Both the position numbers and the translations under genes were made by a program. Positions 36,108 through 45,556 of a stretch of 64,000 bases of DNA are shown in pieces. Location of the stretch: assembly GCA_938036435.1 (NCBI GenBank), contig CALHPU010000007.1, positions 1 through 64,000 on the forward strand, read 5' to 3'. How positions within the stretch are numbered: position 1 is the first letter of the stretch; each line of letters starts with the position of its first letter. This stretch comes from an uncultured Pirellulaceae bacterium. GTDB taxonomy: Bacteria; Planctomycetota; Planctomycetia; Pirellulales; Pirellulaceae. Below the pieces are notes generated by a model. The model ran no database searches. It was not told where the DNA came from and saw only the letters and a program-made list of their open reading frames with translations.

Positions 36108-37634
36108 CTATCGCTTTGCCCTCTCTTTCTCCAACCACAATTGCAACAACTGTTTGCCGCCAGTTTTCAATTGGCCCAGCAGTTTTGAAGCCCATTGGTC
36201 ATCGATAGCGTTTTCGAAAGCCTGCAGCAGTGCAACTGACTGTCCTGATTCAAGGTGCCGCATGATCGCGGGAAGGACGTTCTCTTGCAAACCCCAACGA
36301 CGAGTCGACTCGGGTCCGCTGCAAACAGCCACCACATCGACGACGAAGTTGGAAAACTGCCCCAGCTCTTCTTTGGTCCATGCGATCGCGTCGGCAATGT
36401 TTTTTCCTTTTGGACTCTCAGGGCGATCCAACTGATAGGGCGGTGACCATTGCATTGCCGGAGGAATCAAATCAATGTGAGACAACACAACGATTATCGG
36501 GGGCCGAAGGAGGTTTGGGTGATTGGCGTACCACGTTTCGATTTGCTTAAGCGTGGCCACATCAGCTGCTTTGGAGGGACTGTGGCCATCGACAACCAAC
36601 AGAATGATGTCAGAACTTTGTAGCGCCGTTTGAATTTCAGTTTGTTGATTGGCGTTAGCACCATCAACGCCGTAGCCGGGACTGTCCAATAGATCAACCG
36701 AAACCGTCTCCTGTGAATGCTCTGTTGCCGAAACCTGAAGGGAGTAACGCTCAACGTGACGCGTCTTCGGCAGGACATCGACGACCGCCTGTTGGTCTCC
36801 GGTCAGGTAATTGATCAAGCTAGATTTCCCTGCGCTTGCTTGCCCGACCAATCCAATGGTTACCGGACGTTCACGGATCTGATTTGGCTCTTCTCTGGCC
36901 GCCTGTTGGTCAAACGTGTTTCTGTACGCGTCCGCGCCGCCTCGCAAACGACCGCTGTTCATTTCAATCAGATAGAAACCGACTTGGCGAATGAACCGCA
37001 AATAGATTCTGGCCAAAACTTCGGATTGCAAGTTGTTACCAACCTTGTCTACGGTGACGCGTGAGAATCCGTACCGTGCAATATTCAGCGGGTTCAGCAA
37101 AAATGATCCGGCCCACACGCTGTTGCGAATTCGGTTTACCCATTTGGGTGTGTCCCCGAAGGAACGCCACTGCTTGACCGTCAGCAACCGACTGCCGGGA
37201 ATCGACTGAAGTACCAGTTGTTCAAGATCGTCGGCCACCAATCTGATGGCTGCCGCGATCTCGGGAATCGTCAATGATGAAAACGGATCGACCGCGCCCG
37301 GATGGTAGTACTCGGCTAGCTCTTTGGACAGCGACTCAAACTGTCGGAGATAGAAATGTATCTCCGTCAGATCTTTGGGGGTGATTTCATCAACCTGCTC
37401 TTGGTACTTTCGTACTAGTTCCGCCGCCCCAGCATCGCGGTTGGTAAAATGACCGGCCGCTGGTGGTGGCGTTTCGGTGCTGCGATTCTCCGGCCACAGT
37501 TTGGCAAGCAAAAACGTTAGACCCCAACACACTGGTAGGATCCACCACAGCCAAATCAGCAGCCCGGTCTTCCAAAGTGCGAAGGCTCCGAAAACGATAT
37601 ACAGCAACACCGGCACTGAAAACAGTACAGCCAT
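36108..37634 (-). CDS. Membrane-anchored GTPase
   Basis: From the ATG at 37634 the protein has 508 residues: two N-terminal membrane helices (about 2-20 and 25-45), a helical middle domain, and a C-terminal GTPase with G1 GQASAGKSS (264-272), G3 DSPG (317-320) and a G4 that reads SHID (385-388) instead of NKxD. Such G4 variants occur in dynamin-like and YcjX/Era-related GTPases. The start follows the stop of the upstream GTPase gene by 26 bases; an upstream extension lies inside that gene and is not used. No strong ribosome site is seen, so translational coupling is likely. The substrate or partner is unknown. Confidence 0.8.
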   Translation of the reverse strand: MAVLFSVPVLLYIVFGAFALWKTGLLIWLWWILPVCWGLTFLLAKLWPENRSTETPPPAAGHFTNRDAGAAELVRKYQEQVDEITPKDLTEIHFYLRQFESLSKELAEYYHPGAVDPFSSLTIPEIAAAIRLVADDLEQLVLQSIPGSRLLTVKQWRSFGDTPKWVNRIRNSVWAGSFLLNPLNIARYGFSRVTVDKVGNNLQSEVLARIYLRFIRQVGFYLIEMNSGRLRGGADAYRNTFDQQAAREEPNQIRERPVTIGLVGQASAGKSSLINYLTGDQQAVVDVLPKTRHVERYSLQVSATEHSQETVSVDLLDSPGYGVDGANANQQTEIQTALQSSDIILLVVDGHSPSKAADVATLKQIETWYANHPNLLRPPIIVVLSHIDLIPPAMQWSPPYQLDRPESPKGKNIADAIAWTKEELGQFSNFVVDVVAVCSGPESTRRWGLQENVLPAIMRHLESGQSVALLQAFENAIDDQWASKLLGQLKTGGKQLLQLWLEKERAKR

Positions 37635-37660
37635 CACAATCAATCGTGCGTCGACGATGC

Positions 37661-38863
37661 TTAACTTTTTTCTTTGGAGCGTTTCCAGAACGACTCTCCC
37701 TGTTTCAATTGTTCCGCATAGACGTTGCGGAGTTCTTCGTCCGACGGCAAGTGACCTTGGCTGATTTTCGTGAAATACCAGTTCCAAGCCCAACCCATTG
37801 CGTAAGTGTACGCGAATGTGGCGGCTGAATTGACGGCCATTCCCACCCACGGGATCATTTTCAGAGCTCCCCTCAAGCCCAATTGAACGGCAACCTGACC
37901 ACCGATCGTTGCCGAGACGCGCGCTAGGGTGGGGGCGTCCAATGGTTGTCGGTTAAGCCCTGCCAGTTTGTACGCCAGCCGACTTTGAATCGCCAGAACG
38001 ACTGGAATATCAACCCATGGTAAGGGAATCGCCGCTGCGGAAGCCGCAAGGAAGCTGTGTCCCAAAATTACCGGCGCACAAACGCGCTGATGCGCGTCCA
38101 GTAGAGATTGGTGTAGATCATCGATTTGCCGCAGCGAATGACGATAGGCCGATGGCAGCAGATTTAGAATTTGCTTCTTTAGACGATCGGCTCCAAAGTT
38201 CTCTTCTGAAAACCCGCTTTGCTCGCCTGTCAAATCGATTGGGACCCAAGCATCAACTAGGCCGTTGAAACGTTTCAATTTGCTTTCAAGCAACGTTAAC
38301 ACTTCGTCGGGAAAACCGGAGAGGATACTTTCTCTGGCGGATGCGGAAATTTTCGAATCTGAAAAACCACCGGCGCTCATTAGATCAAACGGATCGGGCG
38401 TCGGGTGTTGTTCACCAGGATATGCATCGTGCAAACACGAAATCGCCAACAACACTTTGCGGTGCGGGTTGGCTTGGCGGAACTGACGCAGGGGCTCAAC
38501 CAAACAGTCGGTCGCCTGATCGGTCAAGCGTACCGTGACAATCATCAGATGAGCCAAGGGATCGATCTGCTTAAGATCGGCCGTCGCATCGTAGCCGGCT
38601 TCTCCGATACCACGTGTATCCAAGAAACGAGCGATTGGGGTTTGGTCATCCGGAAAATCGAACTGCATTGAGGTTTTCGTCTGCGGACGAAAGCCGTTTC
38701 CCACTTCTGCCTCACTGGCACCGGTCAACAAGCGGATAATCGAAGATTTTCCACTGCCCGTTTTTCCGAACAACCAAAGCAGCGGAATGGGGGCTGCTTC
38801 AAGAGCGTCACGACGCTGCTGATCAAATTCGTCAGTGCTAGAGTGATCGTCGTAGGCGGACAT
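37661..38863 (-). CDS. GTPase with DUF697-like C-terminal domain
   Basis: The 400-residue protein has a soluble N-terminal GTPase with G1 FGKTGSGKSS (32-41) and G3 DTRG (82-85). G4 is degenerate (CLHD, 143-146). The C-terminal half has a hydrophobic region (FLAASAAAIPLPWVDIPVVLAIQ) and another near ATFAYTYAMGWAW, as in DUF697 proteins. It is first of a two-gene minus-strand unit with the membrane GTPase downstream. In other bacteria DUF697 GTPases are linked to membranes or stress, but no specific function is assigned. Two different G-domain proteins in one operon suggest they work together. Confidence 0.85.
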   Translation of the reverse strand: MSAYDDHSSTDEFDQQRRDALEAAPIPLLWLFGKTGSGKSSIIRLLTGASEAEVGNGFRPQTKTSMQFDFPDDQTPIARFLDTRGIGEAGYDATADLKQIDPLAHLMIVTVRLTDQATDCLVEPLRQFRQANPHRKVLLAISCLHDAYPGEQHPTPDPFDLMSAGGFSDSKISASARESILSGFPDEVLTLLESKLKRFNGLVDAWVPIDLTGEQSGFSEENFGADRLKKQILNLLPSAYRHSLRQIDDLHQSLLDAHQRVCAPVILGHSFLAASAAAIPLPWVDIPVVLAIQSRLAYKLAGLNRQPLDAPTLARVSATIGGQVAVQLGLRGALKMIPWVGMAVNSAATFAYTYAMGWAWNWYFTKISQGHLPSDEELRNVYAEQLKQGESFWKRSKEKS

Positions 38864-38961
38864 AGCGCAAGCGGATAGAGAAATGCAGAAACAACTCGTT
38901 CAGGCGTGAGTCGGTGCTATTGTACCTGCCAAACGCGGCTCGGATAACCGGCACCAATCAG

Positions 38962-39885
38962 CTACCCCCGTCGCATCGTCAGCAGGCCGGAGACGATCAT
39001 GCCACCGCCGATCCACTGGAATGTTGTTGGGGTCTCCGAGAGCATCAGCCAGCCAAAGAACATTGCGACCAATGGGATAAGGTTGCTGTAGATCGATGCG
39101 TGTGAGGCGCCGAGAATTTTCACACCGTAGCTCCACATCGCCAGCGCGATCCCCGTCGAAAAAATCCCACAGTAGCAGATGGCGGACACTACCTTTGGCT
39201 GCCAAAGGATTGATACATCGACTTCTGACTGAAAGAACGCGATCAGGATGTGAAACGGCAACGCCAGCCCCATGCCCCAGAACGTAAGTTCGACTGGTGA
39301 AATGTACTTTAGGACAGGGCGTGAGATTACCGTTGACGCTGACCACGACAATGCGCAAAAAAGCATGATGACATTGCCCAGCAACGTTGCAGACGCTGCC
39401 CCATCGATCTCTGGTTTGTCCAGCGCCACGATCATGGTGCCGGCAAAAGTGATCGCGAGACCGAGCCACGAAACGCCAGACAAGTGTTCCTTGAGAAAGA
39501 TAATGGCGATAAAGGCTGTCCACATCGGCGTCGACGCCATGATCAAGGCCGTGTTACTGGCTGAAGTGTTAAAGATCCCAATTAAAAATGCAACTTGATA
39601 GATCAGTCCAAATAAGACCGCGTACACAATGATCGTCCCGAAGTAGCGTTTCCGGGAAATGGGTGAAACGGGCGTAACGTGCTTGATCCGAGCGCTTCGG
39701 CGTCGTTGGAGGACGATCCAGATGGCCAAGGTAAGCACCGACAAGACAAAACGCAGCGCGTTGAACCAGAACGGGTTGAGCAAAGAAATGGCGAATTTCA
39801 TCGCAACCACGTTCAGCCCCCAGATTAAAGCAGCGGCCAGCAGATTAAGATCCGCGGTTATGTTCGGTTGCTGTTTTTCTGTCAT
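38962..39885 (-). CDS. EamA/DMT-family permease
   Basis: A 307-residue membrane protein with about ten helices in two EamA repeats; the second repeat starts near LLGNVIMLFCALSWSASTVISRPVLK. Such permeases export metabolites or amino acids. The ATG at 39885 is preferred over a TTG 9 bases upstream. It is divergent from thyA. The substrate is unknown. Confidence 0.9.
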   Translation of the reverse strand: MTEKQQPNITADLNLLAAALIWGLNVVAMKFAISLLNPFWFNALRFVLSVLTLAIWIVLQRRRSARIKHVTPVSPISRKRYFGTIIVYAVLFGLIYQVAFLIGIFNTSASNTALIMASTPMWTAFIAIIFLKEHLSGVSWLGLAITFAGTMIVALDKPEIDGAASATLLGNVIMLFCALSWSASTVISRPVLKYISPVELTFWGMGLALPFHILIAFFQSEVDVSILWQPKVVSAICYCGIFSTGIALAMWSYGVKILGASHASIYSNLIPLVAMFFGWLMLSETPTTFQWIGGGMIVSGLLTMRRG

Positions 39886-39930
39886 CGGTAACAATGTTGG
39901 TTGCCAACCAACTTCGCAAGAAACCTTTCA

Positions 39931-40725
39931 ATGAAACAGTATTTAGACCTTCTCCAGCACGTCCTGAACACAGGGGTAGAAAAAGGCGATCGTACCGGCA
40001 CCGGCACGCGCAGTGTGTTCGGTTACCAGATGCGGTTTGATCTGAGCGACGGCTTTCCGTTGATGACCACCAAAAAGCTGCACCTGAAAAGCATCATTCA
40101 CGAACTGCTTTGGTTTTTGAAGGGTGATACCAACATCGGTTATCTAAAGGAGAATAAGGTTCGTATTTGGGATCAGTGGGCCGACGAAAACGGAGACCTT
40201 GGACCCGTCTACGGTTCGCAATGGCGGTCTTGGGCGTGTGCCGACGGTACGACGATTGATCAAATCAGCCAGCTGGTTGATCAAATCAAAACGAACCCCG
40301 ATTCTCGCCGGTTGATTGTTAGTGCTTGGAACGTCGCAGAAATTCCGGTGATGAAACTTCCGCCCTGTCACTGCTTCTTTCAGTTCTATGTTGCCGATGG
40401 AAGATTGTCCTGCCAGTTGTATCAGCGCAGCGCGGATATTTTTCTGGGCGTCCCGTTCAATATTGCCTCCTATGCGTTTCTACTAACGATGGTGGCTCAG
40501 GTAACGGGCCTAGAGCCGGGTGAGTTTGTTCACACGCTTGGCGATGCTCACTTGTACAACAACCATCTCGATCAAGCCCGTGAGCAACTGACGCGCACTC
40601 CCGGTGCGTTGCCTACGTTGAAGTTAAATCCGGAAATCAAGAGCATTTTCGATTTTAAGTTCGAGGATTTTGAGATCGAAAATTACCAAGCGGCACCGAA
40701 CATCAAAGCGCCGATCGCGGTTTAG
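39931..40725 (+). CDS. thyA: Thymidylate synthase
   Basis: Makes dTMP from dUMP with methylenetetrahydrofolate. From the ATG at 39931 the length is 264, the same as E. coli ThyA, and the catalytic Cys falls at position 146 in [10 protein letters not shown]. Other hallmarks are [11 protein letters not shown], the QRSAD phosphate-binding motif and GDAHLYNNH. folA follows 30 bases later, and the DHF produced is recycled by it. Confidence 0.98.
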   Translation: MKQYLDLLQHVLNTGVEKGDRTGTGTRSVFGYQMRFDLSDGFPLMTTKKLHLKSIIHELLWFLKGDTNIGYLKENKVRIWDQWADENGDLGPVYGSQWRSWACADGTTIDQISQLVDQIKTNPDSRRLIVSAWNVAEIPVMKLPPCHCFFQFYVADGRLSCQLYQRSADIFLGVPFNIASYAFLLTMVAQVTGLEPGEFVHTLGDAHLYNNHLDQAREQLTRTPGALPTLKLNPEIKSIFDFKFEDFEIENYQAAPNIKAPIAV

Positions 40726-40755
40726 CCAACTAGTCGACAGAACAACGAGTACTTT

Positions 40756-41238
40756 ATGCAACACTTGGCCATGATCGTCGCGGCATCCGAGAACAACGTG
40801 ATCGGCGTCGATGGAGATTTGCCGTGGCACCTATCGGAAGATTTGAAACGCTTTAAAAAGCTGACGATGGGACATCACATCATCATGGGGCGCAAAACAT
40901 TTGACTCGATCGGGCGACTGTTGCCGGGGCGTACGACCGTGATCGTAACTCGACAAAAAGACTACACCTTCGACGGAGCCAAGATTGCTCATTCGGTCGA
41001 ACAAGCTGTTGATTTCGCGGCTGAAGACCCTTGCCCTTTTATTGTTGGAGGAGCCCAGATCTATTTGGCCGCGATGTCGCTGGTGAATCGTCTATTCTTA
41101 ACGCGCGTGCACACTGAAATCGACGGTGATACGTTTTTGCCTAAGATTGACTGGTCGGATTGGGAACTGAAATCTAGCGTGAGCGGCTCCGCCGAAGTTG
41201 AGTTCACCTTTGAGGATTACGTACGCCAAAACGGGTAG
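40756..41238 (+). CDS. folA: Dihydrofolate reductase
   Basis: Reduces dihydrofolate to tetrahydrofolate with NADPH. The 160 residues have the core signatures: VIGVDGDLPWHLSEDLKRFK, the MGRKTFDSIGRLLPGRTTVIVTR stretch (spoken of in two parts), and VGGAQIYLAA. It follows thyA by 30 bases, the classical thyA-folA pair. Confidence 0.97.
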   Translation: MQHLAMIVAASENNVIGVDGDLPWHLSEDLKRFKKLTMGHHIIMGRKTFDSIGRLLPGRTTVIVTRQKDYTFDGAKIAHSVEQAVDFAAEDPCPFIVGGAQIYLAAMSLVNRLFLTRVHTEIDGDTFLPKIDWSDWELKSSVSGSAEVEFTFEDYVRQNG

Positions 41239-41563
41239 GACAGGTGCAGCCCGGAGTCGTCATCACTCGGTCAGTTGGTTCAAAGACTGGCCTTGGCTGC
41301 TTCTAAAGGGGTGGTTTTCAGTCCAAACCACGCAAAAAGAGAGTTCTCCAAGCGGTGAATCCCGTGTCGGCAACTCCCGTATTGGCGGTCGTAGTTGGCT
41401 GTTTTTTCCCCAGAGTCCGCTGTTTGGATTTGTTCCGTGAAAACGAAAGCACTACAATGGCAACATGATCACGCACGACTGATGGGATTTCTAAATCAAC
41501 ATTGGTGTGCCGAAACAGAATTTAGATCAGGCCAAAACCTGATTGCATAATATGGGGGGACGC
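41239..41563. other. Intergenic region folA to hpf
   Basis: About 325 bases with no gene, repeat or clear signal recognised. A promoter for the hpf-ptsN-npr group is expected here. Confidence 0.4.
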
Positions 41564-41884
41564 GTGGAAGTCAAAATCAATCCCAAGCATGGTGAACTAT
41601 CAGAGCCAATCCAAGAATCAATGCGGGAGAAACTTGGCAAGTTGCCGCGGTTCTTCGAGCGGATTACTGGCATTCAAGTTGTTGCCGATATGAGCCACGC
41701 GGAGCCGGAGCTAGAGATCATCGTTTCGGCCGAAGGTACGAAGGACTTTTTTGCGTCCGACAGCGGAACCAATGTGGTTGTCGCGTTTGACAAAACCATC
41801 GCGAAAGTCGAACAGCAGTTAAGAAAACATAACGATAAACAAACACAGCACCGAAAGAATTCGCCAACACCACCTGATGCTTAA
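41564..41884 (+). CDS. hpf: Ribosome hibernation-promoting factor family protein
   Basis: A 106-residue protein with the HPF/YfiA beta-alpha fold pattern (VEVKINPKHGELSEPIQESMREKLGKL, described in parts; then HAEPELEIIVSAEGTKDFFA). It binds 30S subunits when growth slows and stabilises inactive ribosomes. The GTG at 41564 follows GGGGGA and matches the usual family start; an ATG at 41552 and a TTG at 41543 are alternatives. It is a short form without the long HPF C-terminal domain. ptsN and an HPr-like gene follow. Confidence 0.88.
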   Translation: MEVKINPKHGELSEPIQESMREKLGKLPRFFERITGIQVVADMSHAEPELEIIVSAEGTKDFFASDSGTNVVVAFDKTIAKVEQQLRKHNDKQTQHRKNSPTPPDA

Positions 41885-42066
41885 CCGTCCACTAGCGCGT
41901 GGCAATTTGCTACGTTCGGACGGTGAGAGAACCGCTGACCTAGTGCAAAAACGCTTAAGTCCAACAGGACTGCGTGTCGGCATTAGGGTCAGAAAGGGTA
42001 TGGAAACGGTCGTTTCCGTTGCGCGATGGCTTTCGGCCAAATACACACTTACAGGAAAACACAAAC

Positions 42067-42540
42067 ATGAAATTTTCGGATTTTGTCGCCAGCGACGCTA
42101 TTAGATCAGAGCTGGCATCAACAGACAAAGAAGGCGTCATTCGCGAATTGATCGGCAGCCTCGTTGAAGCCGGCAAGCTGCCAAAAGATGAACAAGAAAA
42201 CATCGTTCAGGCCGTTCTCAAGCGCGAGGAACTGGGAAGTACCGGCATTGGACGGGGCATTGCGGTGCCACACACCAAGCACCCGTCGGTTGAGTCTCCG
42301 GTAGGCACCGTCGGTGTGAGCCACACTGGCGTTGACTTCGCCAGCCTAGACACCGAACCAGTACAGCTGTTCTTCATGCTGATTTCGCCCCCGGATAAAT
42401 TGAACGAGCACCTTCAGGCGTTGGAAAACATTTCCAAGCAGCTCCAAGATGAAACGTTCTGTCGATTTTTGAAACAGGCCAAAACTTCGGCCGACGTTAA
42501 ACAGGTTCTCGAAGAAGCTGACAACAATCAGTTCGCCTAA
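42067..42540 (+). CDS. ptsN: PTS IIA-type protein (nitrogen PTS)
   Basis: A 157-residue EIIA protein of the fructose/mannitol-nitrogen type. The phosphorylated His is in GRGIAVPHTKHP (His69). The protein contains no IIB or IIC domain, so it is a regulatory EIIA(Ntr). The ATG at 42067 matches the usual MKFSDF-type start; the frame's upstream part is non-conserved. It lies between hpf and an HPr gene, as in the rpoN operon of proteobacteria. No sugar permease of the PTS is in the window. Confidence 0.9.
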   Translation: MKFSDFVASDAIRSELASTDKEGVIRELIGSLVEAGKLPKDEQENIVQAVLKREELGSTGIGRGIAVPHTKHPSVESPVGTVGVSHTGVDFASLDTEPVQLFFMLISPPDKLNEHLQALENISKQLQDETFCRFLKQAKTSADVKQVLEEADNNQFA

Positions 42541-42564
42541 TCCCGCTTGTTTCAAATCTGATCA

Positions 42565-42870
42565 ATGTCAAACGATATGTTTTCAACCAAAGTCACCATC
42601 ACCAATCCGCAGGGACTGCACATGAGACCTGCGTATTTGTTGGCTGAGACTGCCTCCAAATTCGATTCCAATATCGAATTGGTGAAGGACGATATACGTG
42701 TTGACGGAAAAAGTGTTTTGGGAATCTTGACGCTCGGAGCCGCGCAGGGCACCGACGTTATTGTGGAAGCGACCGGGGGTGACGCGGCGGATGCCGTTGC
42801 TAAACTCGAAGCGCTACTGCAATCAGGGTTTCCTTCGGCCCAAGAAACCTCCGAATCCGAAAAAGGCTAG
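42565..42870 (+). CDS. npr: HPr/NPr phosphocarrier protein
   Basis: A 101-residue HPr-fold protein with the active His in PQGLHMRPAYLL (His19) and the second-site Ser in VDGKSVLGILTLGA (Ser50). It passes phosphate from enzyme I to EIIA. It starts 24 bases after ptsN, so the two are co-transcribed. An ATG at 42577 would give a slightly shorter form. Enzyme I is not in the window. Because its partner gene is ptsN and not a sugar IIA, NPr is the best name; ptsH is an alternative. Confidence 0.9.
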   Translation: MSNDMFSTKVTITNPQGLHMRPAYLLAETASKFDSNIELVKDDIRVDGKSVLGILTLGAAQGTDVIVEATGGDAADAVAKLEALLQSGFPSAQETSESEKG

Positions 42871-43328
42871 ACCCGTTTGCCGGCGCACTGAAGTAAATCC
42901 AGTTGGCTCTGCAATCGATGCTAACTTGGTTCGAAGGCGTCGAACAACGTTTGACTCAATCAATCAGATCTGAATCGAGCTTACAGTTTTTAAGACAACT
43001 GGAAGATTCGATGACCGTGTTTCACCACCAATTACTCAACCGCACTCGCGCCATTTTATCGTGGTTTGACGAGTCTTCGACGATTGAGTTGGCGTGTGTG
43101 TCCGAGAGCGGCCGGATCTTTCTAACGCCCCATCGCGGCTTCTTCAATTTCTGCACCCATTACGCTAACGCGTATGCCCGCGGACTTGTTTCTCAGTGTG
43201 GTCGCATACGATTCGAACAAACATTAGCGTCGCGCCCTTTTTTTGGTGCGGCGATTTCAACTCAATCAAGGCGCGCTGCCGTCGGTCGAAGTCGATCGGG
43301 CATGTGCCGCTAAAAGAAAACAATTAAT
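42871..43328. other. Intergenic region with unassigned frame
   Basis: A 136-codon plus-strand frame runs from a TTG at 42903 to 43313 and ends 15 bases before the RNase gene. It has no recognised domain, a Ser/Arg-rich composition and no clear ribosome site. It may be a small unknown gene, a gene remnant or chance. No other feature was recognised. Confidence 0.35.
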
Positions 43329-44984
43329 ATGAAAAAAGAAATGCTCATCAACGCGTCTCAAGCCGAGGAATGTCGGATTGCGATCGTTGAAGATGGCCGA
43401 CTGGAAGAACTGTATGTGGAACGCCACAGCCAAGACAACTATGTCGGTAACGTTTATAAAGGCAAAGTCGTCAATCTGGAGCCGAGTATCCAAGCGGTAT
43501 TCGTCGATTTCGGCGTAGGTCGCAACGGTTTTTTGCACATCAGCGATGTCGAGCCGCACTATTTCAAGCAAGGTGGTTACGATCCTGATGAAATCATGCG
43601 CAAAGAACGCGCCGAAGCGGCAAGTCGAGGTGGCGATCCGCGCAATCGACCACCGGCCAAAGGTGGCTTTCGCCCACGCAACAAGCCGCCGATTCAAGAA
43701 CTCTTCCAACGCGGCGACGAAGTTTTGGTTCAAGTCATTAAGGAAGGAATTGGCAACAAAGGGCCAACCCTATCGACTTACATCAGCATCCCGGGCCGTT
43801 TCCTAGTCCTGATGCCAGCTTTAGGGCGCGTCGGTGTCTCAAGAAAAATTGAAGATGAAGATGAACGTCGTCGCTTGAAAGATATTCTTTACGATCTTGA
43901 TCCACCCAAGGGGCTGGGGTTCATCGTCCGAACCGCTGGTGCAGGCAAATCGCGCGACGAACTCGCACGGGATCTCGAATATTTGCTTCGCCTTTGGAAA
44001 GCGATCGTTAAACGGGTTCAAACCATTCCGGCTCCGATCGATATCTACGAAGAAAGCGACATCGTGATCCGCACGATTCGCGATGTACTCTCAAGCGACA
44101 TTGATAACATTTGGATCGACAATCAGGCCGCGTTCGAACGCGCAAGAGAATTTTTGAAAATGGTCATGCCGAAATCCGCAGACCGACTGAAATTCTATGA
44201 GGGCAAGGATCCGATGTTCCACGTTTACAAAGTGGAAGACGAGATTGCCAAAATCAACGCACGCGAGGTCGACCTGCCTGATGGTGGTTCGATCGTGATT
44301 GATCAAACCGAAGCGCTCGTGGCGATCGACGTCAACAGTGGGAACTTCCGCACATCCGATTCTGCCGAGGATTCAGCCTATCGTCTTAATCTGTCGGCCG
44401 CGCGAGAGATCTCGCGGCAACTGCGGTTGCGAGATTTGGGCGGCGTGATCGTCAACGACTTTATTGATATGCGTCGTGACAAGCATCGTAGAGGTGTCGA
44501 AAGGGCGTTGCGCGATGCGATGAAGCGGGACCGTGCCCGAACCAAAATTCTTCGCATCAGTCCGTTCGGGCTCGTGGAGATGACTCGACAGCGGATTAAG
44601 CCGGGACTCAAACGCAGTCTGTACCAAGAGTGTCCATGTTGCACAGGACGCGGTAATGTGAAAACTGCCGAGAGCATGGCGTTAGATGTCATTCGAATGC
44701 TATTGCTGGCCCGTCAGCAGAAAAATGTTGCCTCCGTGAAGGTAAAAGTAAACGATGAAGTGGCCTCTTTTCTGAACAATCAAAAACGAAAAGACCTTGC
44801 GAAATTGGAAGACGAATCTGATTTCGACATCCAGATTCTCGGAAGTGAGTTTGTGTTCCCCGAACACCTAGAGCTGGAATGCAAAGATGGAACCGGTCAT
44901 ACCGTCCAATTGATCGCCCAAAAGAATGCCAGCCGCGCATCAGCAGGCCGTGCAACGGGTGCTCGGCCAGCCGGCAGCCGGTAG
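43329..44984 (+). CDS. rng: Ribonuclease E/G family endoribonuclease
   Basis: A 551-residue single-strand-specific endoribonuclease for rRNA maturation and mRNA decay. It has an S1 domain (about residues 35-150), the catalytic DNase-I-like region with the metal aspartates in VAIDVNSG (Asp334) and VIVNDFIDM (Asp377), and the Zn-link ECPCCTGRG (Cys435, Cys438). A region of about 45 charged and Pro/Arg-rich residues (75-123) is inserted inside the S1 domain. There is no RNase E-type scaffold tail; the Ser/Arg/Ala end is short. The ATG at 43329 has no strong ribosome site. The Rng or short-Rne type is clear; the exact name is not. Confidence 0.95.
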   Translation: MKKEMLINASQAEECRIAIVEDGRLEELYVERHSQDNYVGNVYKGKVVNLEPSIQAVFVDFGVGRNGFLHISDVEPHYFKQGGYDPDEIMRKERAEAASRGGDPRNRPPAKGGFRPRNKPPIQELFQRGDEVLVQVIKEGIGNKGPTLSTYISIPGRFLVLMPALGRVGVSRKIEDEDERRRLKDILYDLDPPKGLGFIVRTAGAGKSRDELARDLEYLLRLWKAIVKRVQTIPAPIDIYEESDIVIRTIRDVLSSDIDNIWIDNQAAFERAREFLKMVMPKSADRLKFYEGKDPMFHVYKVEDEIAKINAREVDLPDGGSIVIDQTEALVAIDVNSGNFRTSDSAEDSAYRLNLSAAREISRQLRLRDLGGVIVNDFIDMRRDKHRRGVERALRDAMKRDRARTKILRISPFGLVEMTRQRIKPGLKRSLYQECPCCTGRGNVKTAESMALDVIRMLLLARQQKNVASVKVKVNDEVASFLNNQKRKDLAKLEDESDFDIQILGSEFVFPEHLELECKDGTGHTVQLIAQKNASRASAGRATGARPAGSR

Positions 44985-45337
44985 TTTGCGTTGCGGCTTG
45001 GCCAATAACATAGATGGCGATCGATCTGGAATTAGGATTGGCACCGGACGGATTGCGCCGTTCCGCCACAAATGTTCAGCGACGGGGCGCGAGCTCTCCG
45101 TCTTGTCGATCCCTAATATTCTTTGGGACAAAGCTCTGGATTCGTTCGCGCCTTTTGTAAGTATCTAGAGTAAGTATCTAGAACTCCTAAAGCGGCCTAA
45201 ATGTCGCGTTTTAACGCCAGCGGTAATGAAAACTGGATTTTGAAGGCACTTTGGGCCCTTTCGGTGGGTTGCTCTGGACTTTTCCGCGTTTGGACCTATA
45301 AGATAGGTCAACTTTCACACCACCAAAAAGGGGCTCC
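44985..45337. other. Intergenic region before infA
   Basis: About 350 bases. It has the 13-bp tandem duplication at 45157-45182 and a TATAAG hexamer at 45297-45302 that could be the infA -10 element, without a good -35. Nothing else was recognised. Confidence 0.4.
45157..45182. repeat. 13-bp tandem duplication
   Basis: GTAAGTATCTAGA occurs twice in a row at 45157-45169 and 45170-45182 without mismatch, in non-coding DNA. Confidence 0.9.
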
Positions 45338-45556
45338 ATGCCAAAAGAAGAATCATTTGAACTCGACGGAACCGTAACACAGGCTTTGGCCAACACACGT
45401 TTTCGCGTCGAATTGGAAACAGGAAACGAAGTCTTGGCCCACGTTTCCGGTCGTATGCGTCGGCACTTTATCCGGATCGTTCCCGGTGACAAAGTTCGTG
45501 TCGAGCTATCTCCTTATGACCTGACAAAAGGTCGTATTGTGTTCCGAGAACGTTAA
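45338..45556 (+). CDS. infA: Translation initiation factor IF-1
   Basis: The 72 residues are a complete S1/OB-fold IF-1: [20 protein letters not shown]-type [13 protein letters not shown], and a C-terminal [13 protein letters not shown]. It assists IF-2 and IF-3 at the 30S A site. AAGGGG lies upstream of the ATG. It stands alone and not in a ribosomal-protein operon. Confidence 0.97.
   Translation: MPKEESFELDGTVTQALANTRFRVELETGNEVLAHVSGRMRRHFIRIVPGDKVRVELSPYDLTKGRIVFRER

Noticed and set aside
36108-37850. Longer GTPase reading frame starting at 37850
   Set aside because: The first 72 codons overlap the upstream GTPase gene in another frame and encode no membrane or GTPase feature. The ATG at 37634 fits better.
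42903-43313. 136-codon frame between npr and the RNase gene
   Set aside because: No ribosome site, no recognised domain and unusual composition. Kept only as a note in the intergenic entry.
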